Below, in pieces: positions 1-12,336 of a stretch of DNA of 45,930 nt. The position numbers and the translations under genes are program-made. The first letter of the stretch is position 1; every line of letters begins with the position of its first letter. Source of the stretch: Halomonas maura (GTDB taxonomy: Bacteria; Pseudomonadota; Gammaproteobacteria; Pseudomonadales; Halomonadaceae). The stretch is taken from NCBI RefSeq assembly GCF_030409305.1, contig NZ_JAUFPQ010000004.1:24473-70402 (forward strand), in the 5' to 3' direction. The notes beneath the pieces are model-generated. The model saw nothing but the letters and a program-made list of their open reading frames with translations. It did no database searches and was not told the origin of the DNA.

Positions 1-1579
1 CCGGGTGCACGGCGATGCGCAGCACCCGGCGCAACCGAGCGGTCAGCGCCGCCCGCTCGCCGGCGTGGGCGGCGAGCGACTGGGCGAGCAGGTGCCCCCG
101 GGGGCGTCGCTCGCCCCGGGCCACCCGCTCGGCGAGCCCCGCCGCGAAGCCGCCCTCGTCGCCGCTCACCACCACGCCCCGGGGCCCACGGTCGTCCTCG
201 AGGGTGGCGATGCGGGTCCCGGGGGCGTCCAGCAGGCGCCGCAGGTCGCTCGGCGTGGTGCGGTAGTGGGCCTGCACCAGCAGGCCGAACAGGGCCCGCA
301 GGCGCGCCTCGTCATGGGCCAGGGCATCGCGGTCCGCCTCCTGCCAGCGCGGCGCCCCGTCGCCGGGGGCCACGGGCTCGGCATCGAGCATCAACAGCCG
401 CGCGGTCAGCGCCTCCAGGGGGTCCTGCTCGGCCCAGCGGATCGGCGCGCCCAGCCGCCACTCGCGCCATTCCGGCGTCAGCCGCTCCAGTCGCTCGCGG
501 AAGCGCAGTGCGAAGCCGCGCCCCGCTCCCTCGTAGCCATGCACCGTGGTGGCGAAGGCGATCCGCGGAAAGGCCTCGAGCCACTGGCCGAGCAGGCCGG
601 CGGGAATCGCCGCGGCCTCGTCGACCAGCAGGCGGGTCCCCGGGCCACCGGCCTCGCCGCGCTCGACCCGGGCGCTGAGCGCGTCGGGGGCCAGGAAGGT
701 CAGCGTCGCGGCACCGAGCCGGAAGCACTGGCCCTCGTGGCGCCCCTCCGGGCAGAGCGCGACGAGCCGCTCGAAGAGCCCCGCCACCGCCGCGGGTCGC
801 GGCGCCGTGACCAGCAGCTCCGGCTCGCCCCGCGCCAGCAGGCGGGCGCAGGCGATCCCCAGGGCGGCGGTCTTGCCGCGCCCTCGGTCGGCGGTGAGCA
901 CCAGCGGCCGGCGGCGGCGCAGTCGCACGAGCCGCGCCACGGCCTCGGCCTGATCGCCGGTCAGGCAGTCGGGATCGGCCGGCGGTGGCGGGAGGGCCGG
1001 CGCCGGCGGCCAGGCCGGGAGCACGAGCGGCCCGTCGGCGGGCCAGCGCATGGCCTCGGGGGCCGCGGCCAGCAGCCGGGCCAGGCGCGCGAGGTAACGG
1101 GCCTCGAGCTGCTCGGCCCGCCAGGGGTGCTCGGCCAGGCGGACGTAGTCGGCGTCGGGGCGAGCACCCCAGTCCTCGGGGGTGAGCAGCACCAGCAGCC
1201 CCCCGCCGCGCAGGGTGCCGGACAGCGCCCCGAAGGCGTCGGGATCGAAGCCCGCCTCCGGCGACACCGCCTCGACGATGACCAGGTCGTGCTCGCCGCC
1301 CAGCCGGGTGCGCGCCTTGGCCGTGGGCAGGGGGACGATGCCGTCCGCCTGCAGCGTCGCCAGCGCCGGGCCCAGCCACAGGGGCGCCCGCCAGGACCGG
1401 GCGCGCCACAGGGCGAGGCCCCGGGCCAGCGCCTGCCCGGCGGCGGCCGGCACCCACAGCAGGGCACGCTGACGGCGACGCGCCAGCGCGTCCGCCGCGG
1501 CCAGCAGCCGGGCGATGGTGTCGGAATCGGAACGGACTGAAGCCGCCCCGGGGACGGCTTCAGGTGGTCGGGAGGCCAA
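1..1579 (-). CDS. tmcA: tRNA(Met) cytidine acetyltransferase TmcA, 3' end cut by window edge
   Basis: TmcA forms N4-acetylcytidine at the wobble base of elongator tRNA-Met, using acetyl-CoA and ATP. About 526 codons are visible and the C-terminal part (family total about 670 residues) lies outside the window. Seen in order: an N-terminal domain, a Walker A motif DRGRGKT near residue 233, the helicase-like VDEAAAIPAG near residue 320, then HYRTTPSDLRRLLDAPG, RGHLLAQSLAAH and RIAVHP at the edge, which lead into the GNAT acetyltransferase domain. No in-frame ATG exists near the N-terminus. I chose a TTG at 1579 because GAGGG sits 8 bases upstream; the start is less certain than the identity. The gene begins just beyond the TRAP large-permease gene on the same strand. 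A long open frame on the opposite strand here is a GC-rich shadow. Confidence 0.9.
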   Translation of the reverse strand, partial: MASRPPEAVPGAASVRSDSDTIARLLAAADALARRRQRALLWVPAAAGQALARGLALWRARSWRAPLWLGPALATLQADGIVPLPTAKARTRLGGEHDLVIVEAVSPEAGFDPDAFGALSGTLRGGGLLVLLTPEDWGARPDADYVRLAEHPWRAEQLEARYLARLARLLAAAPEAMRWPADGPLVLPAWPPAPALPPPPADPDCLTGDQAEAVARLVRLRRRRPLVLTADRGRGKTAALGIACARLLARGEPELLVTAPRPAAVAGLFERLVALCPEGRHEGQCFRLGAATLTFLAPDALSARVERGEAGGPGTRLLVDEAAAIPAGLLGQWLEAFPRIAFATTVHGYEGAGRGFALRFRERLERLTPEWREWRLGAPIRWAEQDPLEALTARLLMLDAEPVAPGDGAPRWQEADRDALAHDEARLRALFGLLVQAHYRTTPSDLRRLLDAPGTRIATLEDDRGPRGVVVSGDEGGFAAGLAERVARGERRPRGHLLAQSLAAHAGERAALTARLRRVLRIAVHP

Positions 1580-1617
1580 GGCGCATGCCCTCGACGTCAG
1601 GATGTCGTCAAAGCATC

Positions 1618-2981
<1,364 letters not shown>

Positions 2982-2982
<1 letters not shown>

Positions 2983-3611
2983 CAGGATGCTTCCCCTTTG
3001 GCGTTGTCGGTGGCGATGGGCTTGGGAAAGCCGAACAGCAGGGCCGTCACGCGCAGCAGGCGCGACAGGGCCGCGAGGATCAGCAGGGCAAAGGAGAGCG
3101 CCACCGTGGCCTTGAGGATCCAGCGATGCGGCAGGCCCGCGGGGGCCTGGCTGGTCTCGCCCTGGGCGAAGGAGCTCATGGCATAGGGCGCCATCTCGTA
3201 GAGGGCGATGCCGAGAAACGGCAACAGCAGCAGCAGGATGCCGAGCAGCTCGATCCAGCCCTGGGCCCGCAGGCTCAGGCGCTCGTGGATGACATCGACG
3301 CGCACGTGGTCATCGGTGGCGAGGGTATAGGCGAGGCCGAGCAGCCAGGCGGCACCGGCGATGTGCCACTGCCATTCCTCGAGGGTGACCGAGCCCCGGC
3401 CGAAGGCATAGCGCCCGACCACGGCCCAGATGATCACCGCCACCACGACCAGCCAGAACCACGAGGCCACCTTGCCGATCACCGTGAGCAGGCCGTCGAC
3501 GCCGAGGCTGAGGCGGGTCTGGGGCAGCTCGGTATGGTGGTGGATGAGCTCCTCCACATCGGAGGGCGCCACCCCATGGCGCTCGGGGGGTTCTCGATCA
3601 GACTCCGTCAT
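2982..3611 (-). CDS. TRAP transporter small permease (DctQ family)
   Basis: This 209-residue protein is the small membrane subunit that pairs with the DctM-type protein encoded immediately downstream. After a hydrophilic N-terminus of about 45 residues it shows four hydrophobic segments, as expected for DctQ, with the characteristic EEWQWHIAGAAWLLGLAY stretch in the second segment and a conserved charged DDHVRVDV loop. An AGGGA-like ribosome site precedes the ATG at 3611. The 119-bp gap separating it from the receptor gene contains two strong hairpins that may lower permease expression relative to the receptor. Substrate is not determinable from this subunit. Confidence 0.88.
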
Positions 3612-3671
3612 GGATATCCCTCAGGCCGAACGAGGCCCTTTGTCACGGGCCCCGGCATTGTCATGTCAGTT

Positions 3672-3723
3672 GGCCGGCACGCCGGCCGGCCATCTGGCCG
3701 ATGCCCCGGCCCGGAGGCCGGGG
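3672..3723 (-). promoter_or_regulatory. Intercistronic double hairpin between TRAP receptor and permease genes
   Basis: Two GC-only inverted repeats lie just downstream of the receptor stop codon: GGCCGGC-AC-GCCGGCC (3672-3687) and CCCCGGCC-CGGA-GGCCGGGG (3704-3723). There is no T-tract, so this does not look like a strong intrinsic terminator. Hairpins at this spot in binding-protein transport operons commonly stabilise the upstream message or attenuate read-through, giving more receptor than permease. That role is inferred from position. Confidence 0.5.
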
Positions 3724-3730
3724 GAGCCGA

Positions 3731-4807
<1,077 letters not shown>

Positions 4808-5714
4808 TGGTGAAGTCTCCATGCTGTTGTTGTGTTGCTTCAGCTTCTGCACGTCCCACCCATCGGCAACACGAGGTGAGAATCATCCGGCCGCCCAGGC
4901 GGGACCAGGCGATCTACCTGAGCCAGTGTAGGTCTGCTTCATCGGCAGCGACCAACGACGCCAAGTGACGCTATAGCGCGGCTCACGCCTTTTCAACTAC
5001 GGTAAATTGGTCTGACCAAAATCGAGAGCCGCGCCGCGGGAGGCGACGCTGCCGTGCCAGCGGCCGGACGCCGCGGCCTCGACGGTAAGCGCATGGCGTG
5101 AATAGGAAAAAAGATCGCCTCGAGATCCAGCGCCGGCGGCGGGGTCGCAAGGCGGGCGGACACCCTGTGCGACCAATGGATGAGCGTCGGCGACCGGGCG
5201 AGAGGCATTCCCGAGGGCGGAGCGGGACACGTCGGAGCAGCATCCGGCCGAGAGCGGCACCGTCACCCGGCCCCCCCCATCGGCGAGCGCCTGGGTGGCG
5301 CCCGGAGCGAGGCCTCTACCAAGCCTGGCGAATGTCATTGTCAGCATCTCCGCATATCCCGTCGGGACCGGGATCGACAGCTTCAGCCTAGGAGCGCCGA
5401 GGCGCGATTGAAACGGCCGTGTAATCGCGCAGATTCAACGCAAGGGTTAGCGCCCCCAAGGGGTTAGACGACGGACCCATGTCGCGGAAAGCGCCGGCCT
5501 GCCTCGCCCGCTTCCGTCCCCTCCCGGCATCGCCACGCGCGATACCCTCGACTCGGCGTCCGTCCCTCCTTGGTAGCACCGCGAGATGACAATCCCGCGT
5601 CGGCCGGCGCCACCGGCGGGGAAGCTGCAGGCCGGATCACCAGCTGATAGTATTCTCGCCTGCATTCTGGTCGCATTCCGCCGGCTCACGCCCGCCACCG
5701 GAAGGAGTCAATCC
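4808..5714. other. Gene-free intergenic region between TRAP operon and fbpB
   Basis: About 900 bp without a convincing gene on either strand; the short open frames are arginine-rich high-GC noise. It holds the leftward TRAP control region (operator 5005-5022, with a weak -35/-10 pair TTGAAA at 4991-4996 and TATAGC at 4970-4975 on the minus strand, spacing 15) and the rightward leader of fbpB. Close to fbpB, GATAGTATTCTC (5646-5657) is a weak Fur-like match. A short direct repeat AGGGTTAG / GGGGTTAG occurs near 5443-5466. Confidence 0.5.
5005..5022. promoter_or_regulatory. FadR/GntR-type operator palindrome upstream of TRAP operon
   Basis: The site reads AATTGGTCTGACCAAAAT, with a perfect core TTGGTC-T-GACCAA. 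It matches the TTGGT-N3-ACCAA signature recognised by FadR-subfamily GntR regulators such as PdhR, LldR and GlcC, which sense organic acids. It lies about 200 bp upstream of the receptor start and close to the best minus-strand promoter candidate. No GntR gene lies in the window, so the regulator would act in trans. Confidence 0.6.
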
Positions 5715-7313
5715 TTGTCCAATCCCGCCAGCCCAAGGCCGTCTTCGCTCGCGCGGCGCCTGTCGCTGCGCTTCAACACCTGGAGCGCCCTGACCATCGG
5801 CATCGCCCTGGTCGTGGCCCTGCCGGTGCTGGTGATCCTGGCGCATATCGCCATGCCGGCCGGCGGCATCTGGCAGCACCTGGCCAGCACGGTCCTCGCG
5901 CGCTATCTCGCCAACACCCTGTTCCTGGTGGCCGCGGTGGGCATCGGCACCTTCGTGATCGGCACCGGCACGGCCTGGCTGGTGGTGATGTGCCGCTTTC
6001 CCGGGCGCAAGCTGTTCGAATGGGCACTGTTGCTGCCACTGGCGGTGCCCACCTACGTGATCGCCTATGCCTACACCGACTTCCTGCAGTACGCCGGCCC
6101 GCTGCAGAGCTGGCTGCGCGAGACCTTCGACTGGGGGCATGGCGACTACGTCTTCCCCGACGTGCGCTCCCTGGGCGGCGCCGCGACCCTGATCACGCTG
6201 GTGCTCTACCCCTACGTCTACATGCTGGCCCGGGCGGCCTTCCTGGAGCAGTCGGTGTGCGTGCTGGACGTGGGCCGCACCCTGGGGCGCGGCCCCTGGC
6301 GGCTGTTCACCAGCGTGGCGATCCCGCTGGCGCGACCGGCGATCGTCGGTGGCGTATCGCTGGCCCTGATGGAGACCCTCAACGAGTTCGGCGCCGTGCA
6401 GTACTTCGGCGTCGACACCTTCACCACCGGCATCTACCGCACCTGGTTCGGCATGGGCGAACAGGTCGCCGCCGCCCAGTTGGCGGCCTGCCTGCTGGCC
6501 TTCGTGATCGTCTTCGTGCTGCTGGAACGCTGGTCCCGGGGCAAGCGGCGCTACTTCCACACCTCGAGCCGCTACCAGCAGCTTCCCGAGTTCCGGCTCC
6601 GCGGCTGGCGGGGCCTGGCGGCCTGCCTGGCCTGCCTGACGCCGGTGATGGTGGGCTTTTTGATCCCCAGCGGCCTGCTGGGCTATCTCTCGGTGCGCGG
6701 GGGGGATTCGCTGTTCGGTGCCCAGTTCCTGGAGTTCGCCGGCAACAGCCTGCTGCTGGCGGCGCTGGCCGCGCTGGTCGCCGTGGGGCTGGCCCTGGTG
6801 CTCAGCTACGGGGCGCGCCTGCACCCGGGGCCCGTGACCCGCACCGCCACCCGCGTCGCCGCCATGGGCTATGCCGTGCCCGGCTCGGTGGTGGCGGTGG
6901 GCATCCTGATTCCCTTCGCCTGGCTGGACGACACCATCAACGGCCTGCTGCGCGAGCACTACGGGGTGATCGCCGGGCTGATCTTCAGCGGCTCGGCCTT
7001 CATCCTGATCTACGCCTACGTGGTGCGCTTCCTGGCGGTGTCCTTCAATGCCCTGGAGGCGAGTCTCGGCAAGGTGACGCCGAGCATGGACGCGGCGGCC
7101 CGCACCCTGGGTCAGACCGCCGGCGGCACCCTGCGCCGGGTGCATACGCCGATCATGCGCGGCAGCCTGCTGGCCGCCGGCATCCTGGTGTTCGTCGACG
7201 TCATGAAGGAGCTGCCGGCGACCATCATCCTGCGCCCCTTCGACTTCGACACCCTGGCGGTGCGGGCCCACAACCTGGCCACGGACGAGCGCCTCGCCGA
7301 GGCCTCCACCGCC

Positions 7314-8507
<1,194 letters not shown>

Positions 8508-8688
8508 AGGCACCATCGGATCGGCCCAGTGAGAAATGGGCGTACATGGTAACGCGAAAGCTTCGTAAAGACGTTGCACTTTTCCGCGCCTGCCGAGCCA
8601 CACCCGCCCGAGGCCCGACGTTGACCCAGATCAGTGCCCCCCATCGCCGCAGTTGACGCCGACCGGGCCAGGCGCTTCAATGGCTCGA

Positions 8689-8707
8689 CATAATGCAACG
8701 CATTCTC
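8689..8707. promoter_or_regulatory. Putative Fur box between fbpC and fbpA
   Basis: CATAATGCAACGCATTCTC matches the 19-base Fur consensus at 13 positions, including both half-site cores (ATAATG and CATT.TC). It sits 42 bp upstream of the fbpA start and about 180 bp from the fbpC start, where iron-responsive control of both would be expected. A second overlapping half-site (CATTCTCATTC) follows. Binding is inferred from the match and the iron-uptake context. Confidence 0.55.
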
Positions 8708-8748
8708 ATTCTAGATCACATCCCGTTCACCCTCCCACGAGGTTCTCG

Positions 8749-9777
8749 ATGACCCAGCACCGCCGTCTCGTCCTGCCGCTCGCCGCCCTGCTGGCCGGTG
8801 CGGCCTTCGTCACCCAGGCCTCGGCCGATGAAGTGAACATCTACTCGGCCCGCCACTACGACTCGGACCAGGCGCTCTACGACGCCTTCACCGAGCAGAC
8901 CGGCATCGAGGTCAACATCCTCGAGGGCGGCTCCGACCAGCTCATCCAGCGCATCACGCGCGAGGGCCAGGCCAGCCCGGCCGACGTGATGATGACCGTG
9001 GATGCCGGTCGCCTGTGGCGCGCCGAGCAGGAGGACATCTTCGCGGGGGTCGAGTCCGAGGTGCTGGCCGAGCGCCTGCCCGAGGCCATGCGCCACCCCG
9101 AGGGCAAGTGGTTCGGTTTCAGCCAGCGCGTGCGGGCCATCTTCTACAACCCCGAGGCGATCGGCGCCGACGAGATCGCCGACTACGAGGACCTCGCCGA
9201 CCCGCGCTTCGAGGGCGAGGTCTGCATCCGCTCCTCGAACAACATCTACAACCAGTCCCTGCTGGCCTCGATGATCGCCCACCACGGCGAGGAAGGCGCC
9301 GAGCAGTGGGCCCAGGGCGTGGTCGACAACTTCGCGCGCCAGCCCGAGGGCGGCGACACCGACCAGATCCTCGGCGTGGCCAGCGGCGAGTGCGACCTGG
9401 CCGTGGCCAACCACTACTACTACGTGCGCATGCTGACCTCCGACGACGACGCCACCCGCGAGGCCGCCGAGAAGGTGCAGATCCTGTTTCCCAACCAGGA
9501 CGGCCGCGGCGTCCACGTCAACATCGGCGGCGCCGGCATGGTCAAGGGCGCGCCCCACCCGGACAATGCCGTGCGCTTCCTGGAGTTCCTGGCCTCCGAC
9601 CAGGCCCAGGAAATCTTCGCCGCCGGCAACCACGAGTTCCCGGTCGTCGACGGGGTGGAGATCGACGCGGTGCTCGCCGATTGGGGCGACTTCAAGCGCG
9701 ACGACCTGAACGTCAGCGTGCTGGGCGAGAACAACCCGCAGGCGGTGCGGATCTTCGATCGCGTCGGCTGGCGGTAA
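8749..9777 (+). CDS. fbpA: Periplasmic ferric iron-binding protein FbpA
   Basis: Periplasmic receptor for Fe(III) feeding FbpB/FbpC, 342 residues, normal length. The ATG at 8749 starts a typical signal peptide (MTQHRRLVLPLAALLAG...ASA|DEV) and follows an ACGAGG ribosome site; a longer in-frame start 96 bases upstream would sit across the Fur box and is rejected. The mature N-terminus NIYSARHYDSD carries the iron-ligand histidine known in class I ferric-binding proteins, and the ANHYYYVRM segment supplies the paired tyrosine ligands. Transcribed alone; a strong hairpin follows at 9872-9904. Confidence 0.93.
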   Translation: MTQHRRLVLPLAALLAGAAFVTQASADEVNIYSARHYDSDQALYDAFTEQTGIEVNILEGGSDQLIQRITREGQASPADVMMTVDAGRLWRAEQEDIFAGVESEVLAERLPEAMRHPEGKWFGFSQRVRAIFYNPEAIGADEIADYEDLADPRFEGEVCIRSSNNIYNQSLLASMIAHHGEEGAEQWAQGVVDNFARQPEGGDTDQILGVASGECDLAVANHYYYVRMLTSDDDATREAAEKVQILFPNQDGRGVHVNIGGAGMVKGAPHPDNAVRFLEFLASDQAQEIFAAGNHEFPVVDGVEIDAVLADWGDFKRDDLNVSVLGENNPQAVRIFDRVGWR

Positions 9778-9871
9778 GCCGTCTCATGGCGGGAGCCGGA
9801 CCCTGGTAGCGGTGGATCAGCGCCCGCGCCTCCGCCAGCTTGCAGGCTCGACCTCCGTCATGCGCCGATAG

Positions 9872-9904
9872 CGAGAGGCCCGCGGCAGTGCCGCGGGTCT
9901 CTCG
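9872..9904 (+). terminator. Hairpin terminator after fbpA
   Basis: A 15-bp stem (CGAGAGGCCCGCGGC with its near-perfect complement, one G-T pair) closes a three-base AGT loop about 95 bp after the fbpA stop. No long T-run follows, but stability is high and placement between fbpA and the MITE fits transcription termination. Confidence 0.6.
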
Positions 9905-9938
9905 TGTTCCGCCGCCAACATCGGGAGGCCCCGACTAG

Positions 9939-10165
9939 GGAAGCGCTGATTTATGTCGCGAGCGATGAGAGGCTGGTCGCTGCCGGAACGGTACTCGCAG
10001 CGAAGCGGAGAGAACGTCCGAAGGACGGCCCCGCAGGGGCGAGAAGCCGTAGGCTTCGAGTCAACACCGGAATTTACAAGGCAGTAAATGAGGATGTTGA
10101 CCGGGCTCGCGCGCGAGTACCGCCGGCGGCCAGGATATCGAGCGCAGCAATAAATCAGTGTCTCC
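9939..10165. mobile_element. 227-bp MITE with 16-bp terminal inverted repeats and CTAG target duplication
   Basis: The ends are GGAAGCGCTGATTTAT and, on the other strand, GGAGACACTGATTTAT (13 of 16 identical). CTAG occurs immediately outside both ends (9935-9938 and 10166-10169), a clean 4-bp target-site duplication. CTAG-like YTAR targets and ends starting GGAAG are typical of the IS5 group, so an IS5-type transposase could mobilise it; that assignment is inferred. It has no coding capacity. The interior has three successive hairpins with three-base loops of GNA type: CGTCC-GAA-GGACG (10015-10027), GCCCC-GCA-GGGGC (10028-10040) and GAAGCC-GTA-GGCTTC (10043-10057). The right target duplication supplies the stop codon of the neighbouring permease gene. 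Confidence 0.8.
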
Positions 10166-10879
10166 CTAGCGCGGGATCATCAGCACCACGCCAGAGACCA
10201 GTGCGAACATCAGGACCCCCTGACGCAGTCGGCGGGCATCGAGACGGTGGTGCATGGCGCGGCTGGCGACGCTACCGACGAGCAGCGGCACCACCAGGTA
10301 GAGCGACCACATCAACTGATCCTGCTGGACCCTGCCCGCCGCGGCCAGGATCGCCAGTGAGACCAGCTCCCCCACCAGGAAACAGCAGGCGATGGTCGAG
10401 CGCAATTCCGGCCCGGGGCGGTGCTGGTAGAGCAGCGCCAGCGGCGGGCCACCGACGCCGGTGGCAGTCTCGGTCACCCCGGTGACCAGCCCCACCGAGG
10501 CGCAGGCCCCGGCCCGGGGACGGAAGACCGGGGCGAACAGTGCGGCGAGCACGGCGATCACCGTGGAGGCGCCGATCAGCTGGTTGAGGCCATTGGTGCT
10601 CATGATCAGCAGGATCCCCAGTCCCAGGAAGGTCCCCGGCAGGCGCCCCACCCCGATCCAGGCCGTGCCCCGCCAGTCGATGGCCTCACGCTCGCGCAGC
10701 GCCACGTAGAGGTTGAGCGGCAGCATCAGCACCAGCAGGGCGACCGGCAGCAGGTCGGGACGCAGGAAGCCCATCACCGGAGCGACGATCAGCGCGAAGC
10801 CGATGCCGATTGCCCCCTGCATGAAGGCGGCGATGCCGGTGGACACGGCCAGGGTGGCGAAGACGACGAGCTCACTCAT
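10166..10879 (-). CDS. TauE/SafE family membrane permease
   Basis: A 237-residue membrane protein of the TauE/SafE (DUF81) family, whose members export sulfite, sulfoacetate or other small anions; the substrate here is unknown. It has 7-8 hydrophobic segments and the repeated family signature GAIGIGFALIVAPVMG near the N-terminus, with a second half-repeat TGVTETATGVGGPPLALLYQ. The start MSELVVF overlaps the end of the amidohydrolase gene by eight bases, so the pair is co-transcribed and probably translationally coupled. The stop TAG (10166-10168) lies in the CTAG duplication made by the MITE. Length is close to normal for the family, so little or nothing was lost. Confidence 0.85.
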   Translation of the reverse strand: MSELVVFATLAVSTGIAAFMQGAIGIGFALIVAPVMGFLRPDLLPVALLVLMLPLNLYVALREREAIDWRGTAWIGVGRLPGTFLGLGILLIMSTNGLNQLIGASTVIAVLAALFAPVFRPRAGACASVGLVTGVTETATGVGGPPLALLYQHRPGPELRSTIACCFLVGELVSLAILAAAGRVQQDQLMWSLYLVVPLLVGSVASRAMHHRLDARRLRQGVLMFALVSGVVLMIPR

Positions 10880-12332
10880 GGGGCGACCGCCCCTCCCCGG
10901 CCCGCCGGGATTCCACGAGGTGGGCGCGATGCGCCGCGGAGGTCGGATGGACCCGCTGGATCGGCGCGCGCTCCACCGCGGCACCGGCCGCCTCCCGCAC
11001 CTCGCGCAGCAGCGCCCGGGCATCCCAGTCGACCGGCCAGCCCTGCCACAGGCGCAGCCGGCCGTTGGTGAAGACCGCGTCGATCTGGTCGCGATTGGCG
11101 TAGCGCACCAGCTCCCAGGGCCGATCCCAGGACGGCGTCATCTCCGGGATGTCGAGATCCACCAGCAGGAAGTCGGCGGCCAGGCCCGGGGCGATCGCCC
11201 CGGTCACGCCCGAAAGCCCCACGGCATCGGCGCCGGTGCGGGTAGCGTGCTCGAGCCACAGCCAGCCGCCGCCGCAGGAGGAATCGCCGCTGGCCAGCCC
11301 GAAGGCCAGGCGCTGGCTGGTCTCGGCGGCATCGAGCAGCCGGAAGGCGTCGCTGCGCGTGCCATCGGTGCCCAGCCCGAAGCGAATGCCCTGGGCCGCC
11401 ATCTGCAAGGCCGGCGCCACGGCGTTGCCCTTCCAGCTGCTGGCCACCGGGTTGAAGGCCACCGCGGTGCCGGTATCGCGCAACAGGTTGAGTTCCCAGG
11501 GCGTCACCAGGGTGGCGTGCGCGACCAGGGTCTGCGGGCCTAGGGCGCCGACGGCATGCAGGTGCTCCAGCGGTCGCTGTCCCCGGGCCACCAGGGAGCG
11601 CTCGACGGCCTGCAGGTGCTCGTTGACGTGGGTCTGGAAGATGGCCCCGCCCTCGGCACACAGCGCCGCGGCGTCGCGCAACATGGCATCGCTGCCGACT
11701 TCGGGGATCGACACCGCCAGCGACGGATGGACCAGCGCATGGCCCGCCCAGTCCGCCAGGTGGCGCTCGGCGGCGCGGCGGATCGCCCCGCCATCCGGGC
11801 GGTCACCGCCCAGGTCGTTGCAGATGAAGCCCAGCACGCAGCGCAGGCCGGTCTCCTCGGCGGCACCGGCGATGCCGGCGAGCTCCGCCGAGGCCCGGGT
11901 GCCGGCGTCCACGGCGGTGGTGAAGCCGCCGCGCAACGCCTCCAGGGCGGCGAGCTTGGTCGAGAGATGCAGCAGCCGCTCGTCCAGGCTGCCCTCCAGC
12001 GGCACCCAGATGCGCTTGAAGATCTCCGAGGGCTCGCCGAACACGAGCGACTTGCCGAGCGACTGGGTCAGGTGGTGATGGGCGTCGATGAACCCCGGCA
12101 TCAGCAGCTTGCCGGGGAGCTCGAGGGGGGGGAGCTGCGGATGACGGGCGAGCAGCTCCCGGCGGTCGCCGACCTCGGCGAAGCGGCCGTCCGCCACCAG
12201 CACCGCCTGGTCGCGGGCGCAGCCCCCCTCCAGCAGAACTTCCTCGGGCAGCAGCAGGAGCGTCTCGGCGGCGAAGGCCGCCGGGGTGAGGGCCGGCGTC
12301 GTGCCGGCGCGGTTCCGTGATGAAGGCGTCAT
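10872..12332 (-). CDS. Metal-dependent amidohydrolase/deaminase (SsnA/TrzN-type, COG0402)
   Basis: A 486-residue cytosolic amidohydrolase of the cytosine-deaminase-like group that deaminates or dechlorinates N-heterocycles such as purines, pterins or triazines. Visible metal ligands are the DAHHHLTQSLG motif at the end of strand 1, a histidine in QTHVNEH, the histidine of LVAHATL and the aspartate of LGTDGTRSD. A small beta-sandwich subdomain is formed by both termini. The ATG at 12332 has AAGGGA upstream and starts 4 bp after the NCS2 permease stop; the last bases overlap the TauE gene. Its pairing with a nucleobase permease suggests the substrate is an imported nucleobase-like ring. The exact substrate is not identifiable. 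Confidence 0.85.
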   Translation of the reverse strand: MTPSSRNRAGTTPALTPAAFAAETLLLLPEEVLLEGGCARDQAVLVADGRFAEVGDRRELLARHPQLPPLELPGKLLMPGFIDAHHHLTQSLGKSLVFGEPSEIFKRIWVPLEGSLDERLLHLSTKLAALEALRGGFTTAVDAGTRASAELAGIAGAAEETGLRCVLGFICNDLGGDRPDGGAIRRAAERHLADWAGHALVHPSLAVSIPEVGSDAMLRDAAALCAEGGAIFQTHVNEHLQAVERSLVARGQRPLEHLHAVGALGPQTLVAHATLVTPWELNLLRDTGTAVAFNPVASSWKGNAVAPALQMAAQGIRFGLGTDGTRSDAFRLLDAAETSQRLAFGLASGDSSCGGGWLWLEHATRTGADAVGLSGVTGAIAPGLAADFLLVDLDIPEMTPSWDRPWELVRYANRDQIDAVFTNGRLRLWQGWPVDWDARALLREVREAAGAAVERAPIQRVHPTSAAHRAHLVESRRAGEGRSPHE

Positions 12333-12336
12333 ACGA

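Noticed and set aside
5..1540. Long open frame on the plus strand (511 codons)
   Set aside because: It is antisense to tmcA, whose minus-strand frame shows unmistakable Walker A, VDEAAAIPAG and acetyltransferase motifs. The plus frame is low-complexity P/R/G/Q-rich, typical of GC-rich shadow frames.
5646..5657. Fur box before fbpB
   Set aside because: GATAGTATTCTC matches only one half-site pattern and the full 19-base alignment is poor; kept only as a remark.
4983..5699. Several 60-116-codon open frames on both strands upstream of fbpB
   Set aside because: Arginine/alanine-rich, mutually overlapping, without ribosome sites or recognisable motifs.
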